The notes: generated by a model not told the origin, from the letters alone. DNA of 64,000 nt from Strongylocentrotus droebachiensis (GCA_035222895.1 JAVYIG010000316.1:597712-661711), one strand, 5' to 3'; positions 13,301 to 25,862 are shown, numbered from the stretch's first letter. Translations and numbers: made by a program.

Positions 13301-14249
13301 GTCTGATGAGTTTCTCCTAACTTTGATTCTTTTGGCCTGTATGTAGTTTGTAGATCCAGAGCACGGAGGGTGGTATGGATACCTGTCAAAACAAGGAGCC
13401 GTCAGTCAAGACTTCAAAGGGGGACCTTTCAAAGGTAAATAGAAATAGGCACAGTCTTGTGATCTTGTGGTAAGACATTAAGTGACATTAGCCTCTCTCA
13501 ATACGGGTAAAGAACTTTAAATAGGTACCTGGTTCATAAAGAAATTCTGTAAATGTTTGAGACTTGCCTTGGCTGCAGCTGATCCATGAGGTTTAATTGA
13601 ATTGAATTGAATTGGAATTTATTTCACATGCTCGAATGTTTACGGAAAACAATCAATGTAACAAAATGCAGGATATTACATCTTGAAAAGATAGTATAAT
13701 AAAAATTGCAATAGTATAGTTACATTATTGGCAATTGAACAAGACAGTTTGAACATTATTGAAGGTATTAAGACTATTTCTGTGTGACATGTGAAAATGA
13801 GGGGCTCATTGAAAAATGTGGCTTGTAATGGTAAGCCCCTCTTAAAACTGAAGTTGGTTAAGTAATTATTTATAATCATCAATTAAGTATGAAGCCGTGC
13901 AGCTTTAAGAAGAGAAAATGATGAGGACAGGGTACAAGGGTAAATGAAAACAATGAAACCAATCTAAATTTCCAGCTGATGTGTTTCAGGAAGGGCAGAA
14001 GTTTATACCCTTAAACAAGCTGCAGCTTTCTCTTTTGAAACAGGTACGGGCTCCTGCATTCCGAAGAGAGCCAGAGAGATAACGAAAATGGTTTATCGTG
14101 ATTACTCACTCAACCAGAATCCATTATCACATTTTCTTGCCTGACATCTCTTTATTCTTTCTCTCTCTCTCTCTCTCTCTCTAGGTTTCTTCCATGTTCC
14201 CAGGTGTCTGTTCATGTGTATTGGGATGCTGAAAGAACTCTTGAAGTAG
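7389..14249 (+). CDS. renbp: N-acylglucosamine 2-epimerase (renin-binding protein), complete, nine exons
   Basis: Exons 7389-7498, 7810-7885, 8574-8649, 9671-9840, 10637-10861, 11582-11663, 12431-12738, 13347-13434 and 14185-14249 join in frame to 399 residues; vertebrate RENBP is about 417-427. The enzyme interconverts N-acetylglucosamine and N-acetylmannosamine in cytosolic amino-sugar and sialic acid metabolism, and folds as an alpha/alpha barrel. Recognised blocks: [62 protein letters not shown] and FHVPRC. The family's two catalytic histidines fall at H248 (NPGH) and H382 (FHVPR). The cysteine just before FHVPR in mammals (GCFHVPR) is phenylalanine here (GFFHVPR). The start is the first ATG of the frame and matches family length. 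Introns 3 and 6 host MITEs; a CT tract precedes exon 9. Confidence 0.96.
8674..8956. mobile_element. GGGG-GTGTTTCACAAA MITE, copy 2
   Basis: Same family as 1684-1964. The left end is GGGGGTGTTTCTCACAAA and the right end TTTGTGAAACACCCC runs into a poly-C tract reaching 8972, so the exact right border is uncertain. It starts 25 bp after renbp exon 3. Confidence 0.75.
11824..11976. mobile_element. Short MITE, GGGCCCTGTTTCATAAA family, copy 2
   Basis: Inverted ends GGGCCCTGTTTCATAAA and TTTATGAAACAGGGTCC enclose ATTGTTATCGATAA and TTATCAATAAC arms. It lies in renbp intron 6, and its sequence order matches 478-598. Confidence 0.7.
13585..13700 (-). repeat. Possible retroelement 3' tail with AATTC microsatellite
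   Basis: Read on the minus strand there is an AATAAA followed by tandem AATTC units, a layout common at the 3' ends of LINE/SINE copies. No RT similarity was found next to it, so the assignment is weak. It lies in renbp intron 8. Confidence 0.3.
14158..14182 (+). repeat. CT microsatellite forming the polypyrimidine tract before renbp exon 9
   Basis: About eleven CT units end directly in the AG acceptor at 14183-14184, so the repeat doubles as the splice polypyrimidine tract. Confidence 0.8.
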
Positions 14250-14399
14250 ATCTGCCCCAGAATGAAAAAAAACAAGACTACCTCTCCAGTTTAGCTGTAT
14301 TTGTATTTCATTTTTTTGTACTTTTTGTAATAGATGATTTGTGGTGATTGCTTTTTTAAAATTCAATTGGTTGAATGGTAATTCAGGAATATATTTTTG

Positions 14400-14405
14400 A
14401 ATAAA
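14400..14405 (+). terminator. Candidate renbp poly(A) signal AATAAA
   Basis: A canonical hexamer 151 bp after the renbp stop. Further AATAAA motifs downstream, for example near 16489, could serve longer 3' ends. Confidence 0.5.
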
Positions 14406-17400
14406 TTGTCTGTAAATGGTGTATGGTTAAATTTCCTTAGGTTTCAGTGGGCTGAGTGGGTATTTTTAAGGATGAAATGGTTAGATAAATAGCTGTTCAA
14501 TATTTGAAATTAATTGTGTGTCCTTAGCCAATTAATCAACTCGATAAGTTTATATGGATGAAATTCCAGAGGTAAAATTTGAAAGCTGGTAAGATAATGT
14601 TTTCTAATGTAGTATTTAATACTAGATATTATTAATGAAATAATTAAATTGTAAATGAGCTATGACAAAGAACTCTCAACACATATTTCACACATCTTTG
14701 TTTGACAGAATGACAATCGGAACTGGCCTTTCCTAAGGACTTGAAACGTAACATTGTGAAAAGTATATCTATCAAGATAAATATGAATATAGAAAGGTGA
14801 GGAGAGTTAATTAATGAACACCTTCCTTCTTGCGTGGCTCTGTTCTGTAGTTCTAAATAACTGATATGAATGTGATTGACTCCATTGAAACTGAGAATTC
14901 ACTTGTTGGCTATGCAAAGTCCGCTGCCATCTGCAATGTACATGTATATACAATATGAGGATATTATATTATATATTTGAGGGTATATACAGCCTTTGCT
15001 CAGTTTTTGTTTCTCTCCCATTATGGTGACTTTTCTGTGAAAGCCTTCTTGTTAAATGCATAGCATTGCTATAATGTGTGATAATATATTCAGCATTCAG
15101 ACATTCCATTTGATGAGATTATTAATAATGTGATGTGTGTGTCATTTAGTCCAGGAAAGGACACTAAATATTTGTACATTCAAATGTATTTTATATTTTT
15201 TACTTTCTATGCCTAAATATGTTTGTAAGTAGAATAATATCCAACATTTGTAAGATGGATACATGCTCAGGGTTATGTATCTAGGACTTTGGGTGATGTC
15301 ATGACGTGTACATATAAAGGTACATGTGTTAGAAAATGCAGATACTCACTCAAAATTAAATTCAACAATTGAGAACTGAAAGACAAATACTTAAAAAAAA
15401 AAAAAAATTGAGAGAAATAAATGCACTGGCGGAGGATATTGACTAGCTATAAACAACCATTTTCTTATTTTTATTTTTTTAATATTTTTGTTATTTGTTA
15501 TTTTTGGTCATTTTGCACAATTGATAACTTAGCCAGTTTGTATTCTGCGTTTGTATGCTTAGCCTATGTGCTGCATATCTAATCTGATGTTTGTTTTATA
15601 TTTTGTTTACCTAATACAATGTACCTGTATAGTCCTGTGATATTTGTTTTGACACTGCAAGGTATGTCAACCCTCCTTAATAAGTGCAATTATTTGTTTT
15701 GTTTATCATTTTTTTAAAGTTAGAAATATTAGGCTATGTATGATTTTACCTAGCTATCTCACAAAATACATATATTTTCTTGTTGAAATGTGATTTTTTT
15801 TGGGGGGGTCTGTCATAATGTCATTACCGGTACTTTAAAAAAAATAATGAAATTGTATGTATACTCTTGCCCTGACAAGATTTTGCCAGTACAGGTACCG
15901 GAAAATGATAGGTGCCTTTCAAATACAGAACTATTTCAGGAGATACTGAAATAAAGATTTTATATGTATATTTAGGTATATTTGACAAAGTAGAATAACT
16001 TTTGTGGAAGTTCAATAAATTCAGGATCATGTTTGCACAAAATATGTTGCATTGAGGGCCATCAGATATTACTTAGTTCAGCTTGTCATTTCGAGAAAGT
16101 CAGCTATATTGTCTTTGTCATTACAGAATTATTTATATACATATAATTCCCATTTCAACTCATTGAGGAGGAATTGTATAAAAGCAATTAAAGTAATCAC
16201 ATTTTCTCCTTCAAATTAACAATACAGGTGACATTATTTTATTGCCACATTGATCTACAGGTTTTTTGTTTTTTTAAATCATGTTTATCAAAAGAATTTA
16301 CAAATTATTTTGAACATCTTAACATTTTGCTAATTTCAGGATTTTGAAAGCTTATTTTCATTGTTTTCTGCAGTTGTTCTTTAGTAAATGAATATCAGAA
16401 TTGGTTTATTATATGCAGCAGTATACTATTAAATTATATTTTATCGCCTTTCACAATTCTCGAGGATTAGATGTTCTTTTTAATACCAATAAAAATCATT
16501 CCATTAAATGAATAATATTGCATTTTGTACTACCTGTGTTATTCTTTATACACTAGAATGCGTTTGTACACTGGTACAATCTTTCCCTTCTCTAAATATG
16601 CTCTAGATTTGCTAATTTCTCCCTTTCTATCCTGTTTTACCAGGGTTTTGTGTGAGTGTGTATGTTTATGTGTTATATTTACTAAGAATATTATTTGAAA
16701 TAGAGGGGGAGAGAGAGAGAGAAAGAGAGAGAAGAGTTATGACTATTTATTTTATATATCTATAACACTCCTAGTTACTGTTTTTACCCCTCTCTCTAAT
16801 TGCTCCCTTCTGCCTATAACCCTCTCTCTGCATCGATATCTCTCTTTTATTAAACTATAAAACATATATATTCACTTGCTCTCTCTCTCTCTCTTTCTGC
16901 ATGAATATATGTTATCTCTGGATAAAATAAAGTTTCACCTATGCACATGTTAACAGATCTCTGTCTCTCTCTTTCTCTCTCTATTTTTTTCCCTCTGAGA
17001 ACAGCGGATAAAATGGCAGACAATGAGTACAAGTATTGTAAATTATTCATGGTAAAAGGCAGTAGTATGTACAATTTTTTATTAAAATATCCCATCTAAT
17101 TAGAAATATTCAGGCAATCATTCCAAAACATCACTCAAAACAAGTGCAAAAAAAGGAGAAAACATCTAATTCACCACAAATTATGTACACACATTTGAAC
17201 ACATCAATTATATTATTATTACTACATCTACATGGAATGCTGTATTCATCATTGAGAATTAAAAAACTGAGAATTAAATACTATTTACACAGATTGTTGC
17301 ATTGCTTTTCAGCTTGTCAGAACCAGTAAAACAATTTTACAGAGATTAGAATTTCCATTACACCACAATGATCAAGTCTCATTCGGATAGGAAGCAGCAA

Positions 17401-17900
17401 ACTGCAGTGGTATTTTCTAAAAATGTAAATGAATGGCAATTGCGCGTAACACAGACCTTTACCAGTACATCATTGAAAAATTGCCCTGGTTTATTGCATC
17501 ATGTCTGAATTAGGCTTTACAAATTATATTACAGAGTCCAAATTGATTTTAGCACAATTTCTTAGCTACATAGGGGCTTATAACATAGTGTCCTTCAAAT
17601 GTGTTGGGCAATTTATTAAAAAAACTTTTTAAAAACTTTTAAAAATCTGTTGACATACTTGATTGCACCAGCAGTTAATTAATTTTCCTCTCCTAGTCAT
17701 TAAAATGGCCGATACTTGATGCAATTATTTTAAAAGCAAAATGAATTGAAGTGCACTTGTTGCTTCATAAGAATACACATGCTTTTAGACATTGCAGTTA
17801 ATGCTTCTTCTTTTTTTTCTATTTTCTTCATATCTGGATAACATCAAATTTAAGAGAATCAGAATCACATATTAGTAGAAACTAGAATTGCAAATTCAAT
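14406..17900. other. Intergenic stretch without recognisable genes
   Basis: AT-rich DNA with GA microsatellites at about 16706-16734 and CT microsatellites at about 16878-16896 and 16960-16982. I see no supported coding exon; any long renbp 3' UTR would lie at its left end. Confidence 0.6.
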
Positions 17901-18394
17901 AGTATACAAATAATGAATGGTTATGAGTTCAATAGTGCAAATATTTTCATGAGTTGAAAGATTAACATTCTATTCAACGAGGCGTCAGCCGAGTTGAATA
18001 GAATTAACGTTAATCTTTCAACGAATGAAAATATTTGCACTATTGAACGAATGAAAAACATTCATTATTTGTTTTATACAACATCGAAGAAGATCTACAT
18101 GACGAAAACTCGTCATAGAACGTTAATCAACAAATTATGCTTTACTCCTTATATTAAAGATAAATTAAAGTTGGAGTCAAGCCTTCTCGATTACATTGAG
18201 ATTGCTTTCGCGTCAGATACACGCAGGGATACGCGCGCGCACGACTGAGAGGTACGCAGTCTGCATATAACCAAAAATGCATGGCGCATATAACCAAAAA
18301 TGCACGACCGTGCAATATACCATCTATTGAATATCATGTGACCAACAATCCTCCAATCAAATGACAAGGATCCACGTAGGTGTTGTATAAAACC
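17901..18394. mobile_element. Compound hairpin element, copy 1
   Basis: A near-perfect hairpin (17907-18071, loop around CGAGGCGTCAGCCGAG) starts with AGTATACAAATA. A second segment follows, bounded by TTTTATACAAC (18072) and GTTGTATAAAAC (18383). It contains a direct repeat GCATATAACCAAAAATGCA (18261 and 18287) and a CATGTGAC-N10-CCAATCAAA block at 18335-18361. The same architecture occurs at 41712-42113. No transposase ORF; non-autonomous. Confidence 0.7.
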
Positions 18395-19000
18395 CTCTAA
18401 AAAAGAAATGTCTACATTCTACAAATTCAGTTAAATCCAACCCTGGGTCTGAGATCAAGTTAAACAAAGGAAAACTTAGACCTAAGACTAACTTCCTTTC
18501 TTAATCCTCATTTTTTTTAAAAGCTGAAGCCCAGTGTCGGGTTTAAATTTTATTAGAATACTGGCCTTCGTGTATTGTTCATTATTAAAATTTGAGCAAT
18601 TTTCACAATATAAAATTTCAGTTTAATTCCTGTGTGGCTATTGCACACGCTCCACTTTTAAAAATTCTGACGAGAAGACAAGGGATAAAACAAAGAAGTA
18701 AAGATAAGTTATTAGAATTTTGAATTCAATGATTTAAATAAATGATTGACCATTTTGACATAGACTAAAAGACAGGACATGAATGTCCAAATGTAATGTT
18801 TGCTCTTAAAAGCAGATTTGAAGCAATGTCAGTACTGTGGTATTTGTCATCAAGTAATACTGATCAACATACAATGATGAGAAAGGCTTTTTAAGAATGA
18901 TAGTAAGCTTATAATAGGTCATTTTCGTAACAAACCAACTTAATACTAAAGTGCCTGGAAACAAATTATTTAATTCACCTATTAGGAATCATTGTATTTC
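18395..19000. other. Intergenic stretch, nothing recognised
   Basis: AT-rich sequence between two inverted-repeat elements. I see no coding exon, RNA gene or repeat of note. Confidence 0.5.
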
Positions 19001-19456
19001 AATTCTCGCTACCCTAAATAGGTACGAAAATCTCGAAATTCGCGAGACGAGGTAATATTCACTCTCTCGGGTCGTCACTACAACTTCCGGTATAGAGTCC
19101 CATCCCAAGTCACGGCCTTCATCCACCCCCATTTTTCAGGGTTCTTACGCTTGGAATCATGAGCCCAGCACTGTGCAGCCTCACAAAAGAAAACCATCGT
19201 CACTGATGTCAAAAGACGCAAAAAACAACGAATGAAATGTTCAAATAAACGTTGAAATATTTGCGAAAAAAAAACAAGACCGAGCAGACGACATATTCGG
19301 TGCATACACGTTGTGTGGCGACGGCGTTTTACGTTTGCGCTATCGCGCCGCCTGCACAGGAAGCTGTAATGTCGAAAAGCTATCCCATAATGCAATGCGC
19401 GTTTTCAGGATTTTCCCCGGATCTCGGCAGAATCGCTATTTGGGGTAGCGAGAATT
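19001..19456. mobile_element. 456-bp element with 21-bp terminal inverted repeats
   Basis: AATTCTCGCTACCCTAAATAG at 19001 is matched, with one difference, by the reverse complement of 19436-19456. The inside is CpG-richer than its surroundings and holds a minus-strand 105-codon frame (19078-19395) with a FFCEAAQC cysteine pair. I could not find a target duplication, so the transposon class is open. Confidence 0.65.
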
Positions 19457-19462
19457 ATCAGG

Positions 19463-19550
19463 ATTCAAATTACATATATCACGTGTTGTTAGGTAGGGCA
19501 ATCCATAATGTTTGTCCTACCTAGCAACAACTAATGTATGCAATTTGAAT
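19463..19550. repeat. 88-bp palindromic hairpin
   Basis: GATTCAAATT with GTTGTTAGGTAGG on the left pairs with CCTACCTAGCAACAAC and CAATTTGAAT on the right. It stands directly beside the preceding element and is probably a small foldback MITE. Confidence 0.65.
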
Positions 19551-20885
19551 TTTGACTACTGAGATACATTTATTTGTATCAGGTAAATGACATAGTTCAT
19601 GATGAGGTGCTTTACAAAGGCATAGGCGTAAATCTGGTTTAATGACGAAAATGGCTTATTATGGACTACCATTCAAGTTTAAAATGCATCAGCTGGTAAT
19701 TATCAATGCCCATTGCTTAAAAAATATCCTTAAAGTTTCAAGGAGTATGAACTAAAATGACTTAATTCTAGTATTGACTAGGTCAGCTCAGCACACCAAA
19801 CTCAGTAAAAAAAATGCTATCAATATACAATCGAGTGACAAAATGACTGAATTGGCTAGTTGTAATAGCCTATTTGTTTACTGTCAATATATCAGATATC
19901 CTTTTATGTTCTTTTTTTCAGTCTAAAAAAATATAATGGATGATTCACGGTAAAGATGGCAGTACATTTAAAGAAAATTTGCAAAATATATGCATTTCGT
20001 TATTCTTTACATAAACACATGTATAGTCCATGTTTTAACAGGAAAATGTCTTTGAAATAATGAACTGGCTATGTAAAGTAAATTGCATACTGTTACTGTT
20101 TCATTTTTTTTTTAAGACCGCATTCCTTGGTGTATCATAAGAAAAAATTCCTCTTACAATATGAAATGACTATGAGACTCACCAGCATTCTAGCTCACAT
20201 TAGTTCAAATTCATTTTCATCAGATTGAAAATTAAAGTAGAATTAAAATTATTAAATTACATGAAAGTCTTGTCATGCAATGTATAAAACACTCACTGAC
20301 ATGACATGATGATGTAATGTGAGAACATTGTAATATCTTATCTAACTAGAATGAAAAAATTATTGTATTGCTGTTAAGTGAAAAATCTTATAGATTTGTA
20401 TAAGAGACCATGAGAGGTGTCTTTGCAGTGATCTTATAATTCATTGTTTGTTTGTTTGTTTTTTTCACTAGAATTCTTATGAAGCATTCCAGAGTTGACT
20501 CGCTCACCATTTCCACGACTATTTTCACTGAATCTTAATTTCATATTTTGCTGCAAATTTGACTGATAAATGGGCAATTATTTCTTTTATTATGAATTCA
20601 CACCTTATTTCATCTAATTCACAAGTCATGCAGGTTAAACTCATTCGCAGGGTTCCAAATTGACATCAACAGGATTTGGATGCACAAATTTTTAATTTTG
20701 TGAAAAAAGAACCCCTGCGAAAATAACTGCTTAAAATACAGTAATACTTTGGTATAATACAGGGGTCAGGGTACTGCAAACAAGAGCATATCTCTCTCTC
20801 TCTCTCTCTACGATGAAAAAAGGTCTATTTACATAAAACTCAGCAGAACCTTGTTATAAAAAAACCTCCTTGGAACCTCCTGTTT
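19551..20885. other. Intergenic stretch, nothing recognised
   Basis: AT-rich, with a CT microsatellite at about 20791-20810. No supported gene. Confidence 0.5.
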
Positions 20886-21075
20886 TGTTTTACCTGACTG
20901 CTAAGAAAGCATGTGTATGCTTGTAAGTAAGCAAGCAGGGGACCGCCGGCTTTAAGTCCTCTCCAAAGGACTTGGTAATGAGGATTACCGGTAATGCCTT
21001 AGCAAAGAGCATCAGCTTGGTTTCCAACCTGGGACCTACCAGCTGTACCACTGTGAGCAATCGCGCCTCCCTGTA
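20886..21075 (-). repeat. tRNA-derived SINE, copy 2
   Basis: On the minus strand GAGGCGCGATTGCTCA... leads to the body TCCTCATTACCAAGTCC and the 3' end CTTTCTTAGCAGTCAGGT shared with 7005-7160. Longer than copy 1, which has lost a central segment. Confidence 0.7.
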
Positions 21076-21094
21076 CCCTTGATATATCAAAATA

Positions 21095-21160
21095 CAGTCA
21101 AACCTCTCGTAGGCCACTTTTCTGTTTCCCTTGGGTGACTGTACTAGACAGGTTTGACTG
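21095..21160. mobile_element. TA-flanked MITE with CAGTCAAACCT ends, copy 1 (short)
   Basis: Ends CAGTCAAACCT and AGGTTTGACTG are flanked by TA on both sides, as expected for Tc1/mariner-type insertion. A longer relative is at 63050-63212. Confidence 0.7.
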
Positions 21161-21642
21161 TATTGTGATATCAGAGCTTTAAAAAAATAGAATACATAAA
21201 AGTTGTGAGAGTTTGTGATGACAGGGTCCGTTATACCATAGACGTAATAGAATGGACTATCGACGAAGCAGTTTCTTTGATCCTATGAGTTCCACCGGCA
21301 AGGTTTAAATTTCGCGCCGATGCAAAAACCCAGCGGTGGTCCCACCGCAACCCGACAGCTGGATGCGATCACTTGCCCAATCTTACATAATCGCAACAGC
21401 AATCTTTGCAGGCGCAAAGTTGTTCGCTGTTCGCTGGTTCTTCCAATCTTTGAGTAGCCTGTTAAATCGTATGAGCGCTCTCCGCATTGCAAATGTAGCG
21501 AACAAGTTTTTGTCTTGGGCCTGTTATTTGACATGGTCATTGTTTTCAGCGCTGTATTAACTCACAATTGTTCTTTATTTCGCTGTGTGTATTGTTTCAC
21601 GATACTTATTTTTCGTACTCATGTGTTGTTTATAAAGTAAAC

Positions 21643-23591
21643 ATGGCTGGATTGTCATTAGATGATATAAATATTGAAGAATTGTATGACTGGGATGAGC
21701 AATCCACATCGATACAGACGACGGAAGTTACGGAAGGTAAGTCCCATATGTTCAATATTTTGCAATGTTTGTCAATTCCGCATTTATGGACGTCGCGTCG
21801 GATGGAGGCCGTTATTTATCCTGATTCCTAGATTCTCAAATAACCTCGTACTGCCACCTCCCTTCTCATAATTGATCTATCTAAATCTGTTTAATTTTTC
21901 ATAGTCAAATAAGTAAAAACTATGGCTATAGTTTATTAAATATCCAATATTATACTACCCCCCCCCCCCCTGGAGTTCTGGGATTTGTTTATGTTTAATA
22001 GTTTGACAGCAAAGTTTGTTTGTGGCAAGCCATAAACTTAGGAGTAGTGTGTCCCATTTAAAATAAAAATCCACATGTACCTCCTTCTTTCAGTACAAAC
22101 TCCTACCTCTGAGCCATCCACGACGGGAAGTTCTGGACCACAAGAGAAAGCAAAGAAGTCGAAATTAAAAGGTAAGTTTCTCAAATTATATTGGTCTAGT
22201 CAATTAGTTGTAGATAAGATTTTAACATTACTGCTTTAATCAGTGTAGCATGTAGTTATTATTCAACATTTTTTTTTTTTTTAAGGTGGGGGGGGGGGGG
22301 GGGGGGGAATTGTGCCAATGTAAAGCACTCGTTTCACTTTGCCAAATATGGAATACTAACTAAAGAGATCATTTTGATTTGCTTGTTGAGCTTTACACTG
22401 GCTGGAGAATTATTGTAATTTTGTTTGTTTATATCATCGTAAACCCTATTTAGCATTCATATATTAAAATGTAAGATTGAAAAAAAGAAAATTAAAAAAA
22501 GAAATTTACAAAGCTTTACAAAATTTTCCATTATCTGAAAATATTTAAAACTTTTATTTACAGCGAAGAAACCCGTTTTCAACACGGAGCTGGACAAGGA
22601 GAGCACTTCAAAAATTGCTGTAGACACACTAAAAGCCGCCTTGGACAAAGCACAACAAGATGCCAAGTTCGGAATGAACTGTGGGTATGGACACAAAGTC
22701 AAGGAAATTGCCCACCAGATAATAGTAAGAACTAGCGAGAACGAATTTGAAAACTTTGAAAACTTTGCAAAGGAGTTGGTTGGCAAAGTTGCGGAATCCG
22801 TTACTGCTGGTGAGGGATTAATTAGCAGCAAAGCCCAAGATCTGATTTGGATGGAGTTTCATAGAATAAGGACCGATGTAGGGAATAAAGAAAAGTGGAC
22901 ATTGTTTTTAACATCACTTAATATAATCACACAGGATATTGTTTCAAGCCTTCTTTTTCAATATGTACTCAGAGCCATTCTTTGTGAACTCATAATGCAC
23001 CAATCTACGAAATTTGAAGAAGAAAAAAAAGTTCCCAACACTCATAGTGACCATGACATGCAAGTTTTGCGCTATATAGCTGGTTTTATTCCTTTCTCAC
23101 TATTGAAGAGGTTCAAGAGATCAAAATCAGAACAAGCACGGCATTATACGGAAATCTTGAAAGAATGGCAGTTGAATGGTGACAACAACCTTGTTGCACC
23201 CTCATTTTTGACATACACAGTCACATGGATCAATTTACAAAACCGTGGGGGGCTATTCAAAGTGCATGACGATGCGTTTAGGTTTTTTCTTACACTGGAA
23301 AGGGTATCCAAGAGTTTACTACAAAAAAAAGAATTAACAAAGATGAATACCATCAACCTCAACCAAATGATGAAAACCAAAATTGCAGCATGTCCCAATG
23401 TTTCAAAGACATGGAATGATATTACCATCAACAGTGAAGTATCAACAAAAGCCCTCTACAATGCTGTTGTTAGTAAATGGATAAAACTTCGTATTAATGC
23501 ATTTGTGAAAGCTTTTAATATCCTAAAAAAGCAGCAAAAACAGGCTTCAAAGAAAGGCGAAAGAAGTTTGCGGAAAGAATTGCAGAAATAG
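21643..23591 (+). CDS. Transposon-associated 399-aa protein of unknown function
   Basis: Exons 21643-21736, 22094-22171 and 22564-23591 join in frame. Residues 1-60 are acidic then Ser/Thr/Lys-rich and probably disordered. The rest is mostly helical, with blocks ISSKAQDLIWMEFHRIRTD, LRYIAGFIP and, near the centre, W-x-NLQ-NRGGLFKVHDDAF; the end is basic (KKQQKQASKKGERSLRKE). I do not recognise an enzyme motif. The YIAG plus W...NRGGLF pattern resembles, from memory, uncharacterised invertebrate proteins linked to transposases. It lies inside the transposon ends and converges with the transposase gene, so an accessory role (regulator or co-factor of transposition) is my inference. The start is the first ATG of exon 1, about 400 bp inside the left end. 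AATAAA at 24963-24968 is a possible poly(A) signal. Confidence 0.85.
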
Positions 23592-25862
23592 AAATACAAA
23601 AAAGAATCTTGCTGCCATTCCTCCTAGCTTTCCAGAAGTGCCGTGCTTGTTCGGAGTCTTTAATCTCATACTTTTTGGTATTATTCTTTTTACATGTATT
23701 TCAGTAATTGTGCATTATTTTATACCATTTTTATAGTTTAATCCAGTGCTTTCAGTGAAATGTTAAATTACATGAAATTTATCTCTTTTCCATGCCATGG
23801 TAATAATGCTCTTCTCTCTTATCTGTTGTATCATTTTAAGAGAGTACATATGTTGTCTCCAGCTTCGAACTGTTATGGGATTTATGTTTTACTAAATCAC
23901 TATACCTGGTTTTTTTCTACTAGTAAGTTCATTAAAAGCTAAATCATGTACTGGTACATGTAGCCATAGAAGTGAGAAGTACAATATAAAACATGAATAT
24001 GTGTACACATTATTGTCATTTAGCAGGGAAATTTTATTTCTTTATTAAATGATACTGTTTACAGACTGACAGTGAGTAATGCAAAGTTAATTGTACTTAA
24101 ATATATAGTTGTGCTTCAGACATGCCATGTTTTTTAATGTTATAAATATTTAAATGGTTGACACAGATTAATATTCTCATGCTTAATTCCAACACTTCAT
24201 TAGCCCAATCTTTGTGTCAAATCAAGTTTTATGCATTCCTCAAGTGGAACTTCATAACTTTTATTTTAAATGTTTAAGGTGTTATGTCAGGGTTAAAAAA
24301 AAACAAGTACTGCAATGGGACCTTGTTATCATGAAAATATTGGCGATATCATGACAACACATTTCATGATTATAACATTTCTGCGTTAATTGGATCCTTC
24401 TGATTTCCAATCATAAATCACTGACACAACGATCTTCATATGATCATATCTCTGCGAAGACATCCTCTGTAACACAACATTTTCCTTGATCACAAAATTT
24501 ATATATCTCAAATTTCTCCTTCTTATCATATGATTAAACATCACATGATCCATGAATTCCAAATGTGGGCAATTAACAATCTCCTTCCAAGCTTCTAGTA
24601 AATGTACACCTAGTGAGTATGAATGTATAATATTTATAAATATTTCAAGAAATCAGTTTGACATGAATTTAGCCATTAAGAAAACAAAGTCTACTGACAC
24701 AGGGAGTTCCTTCTGTCATTAACATTTTCCATATTCAAAAGTTAGTACATGCATATTATTAATAATATTTTTTATTGCATGTTTAAATTCTATCATACTC
24801 ATTTCAAACATCTAAATATTATGTGTGAAATGATAACTTATAAAGACAAATCAGACAATTACTACTAGAACTTAGAATTACCAGAGTGTATTTCTTATCA
24901 TGACTATAAATATGTTACCGATGTTGCTGTTATTTATACTTGTACTGTACATGTATTATTGAAATAAAAAATATATAAATCATATTTTCAAAACAGCAAG
25001 CTATTTTCCTTTAAATTCTTATTTGTATGTACACACCTTGTTGAAATTGTATTTAATTACAAAGCTCATCTTAAGTTCTGAAACATAAGAAAGTTGTCAC
25101 AGGATTAACAAAATTTCATATGGATATTACTTACTACAAAGAATGATTCCACAGATCATAAGATAAGCTACATACATGTGATATGACAAGAAATCAAGAG
25201 ATTTCAGTTTTGGTCAACTGGTCTCACTTTTGCTAGTATGAGATTTTCTGGTGAATATGATCATTTAGAGTGGCATTTGAATCAATCGCAACTCTTTATA
25301 AGACAGGGCCCAGGTGTGGTAAAGTCTTAAGGCAGGCTTTTGAAATGGTTCTCTCAAACTGGTTTCACTACCAAATCTTGAATGACTAATCATTATGTAA
25401 TCTTTGAAATAACATTCAACTTTTTAAATCCTCTTTATACATGTTTTCCTTGATATAAATATTGAAATTATAATATGCACGAAAAGCAGCACAAGTCGAT
25501 TATTACACTCTATTTGAACATAGACTTACTACAGATCAGATTATCCATGACAAGAGGTTACAGATTGCATATACATGTGCATTCTTATTCTTCCTCAGAC
25601 CATAACCAGAAGTAAGCTTACAATTTTCAAGCTGGAACGTATTGCTTTCAAGATTTACAAGATCTGCATTTGATTTTCATAGTTGCAATTCCTGTCTCCA
25701 TTTCCAAAATTTAATTTCCCACTAGAAGCCATAATGATAGGCATAATTTAAAGTTTGTGATTATACCTACAGACTCCTACGAAAGACAATGAAGCAGAAA
25801 TATGATTACTCGTAAAATCATGAAAGCAGGTAACACATTAGCTATCGCATACAATGTTAAAA
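23592..25862. other. Transposon interior between the two convergent genes
   Basis: About 2.3 kb of AT-rich DNA holding the 3' ends of both convergent genes. A half-MITE end (AATCGCAACTCTTTATAAGAC, 25286-25306) matching the family at 38449-38630 is present. No coding exon seen. Confidence 0.6.

Noticed and set aside
22457..22831. Minus-strand frame opposite the 399-aa transposon gene
   Set aside because: Antisense of an exon with correct splice borders; no family resemblance.
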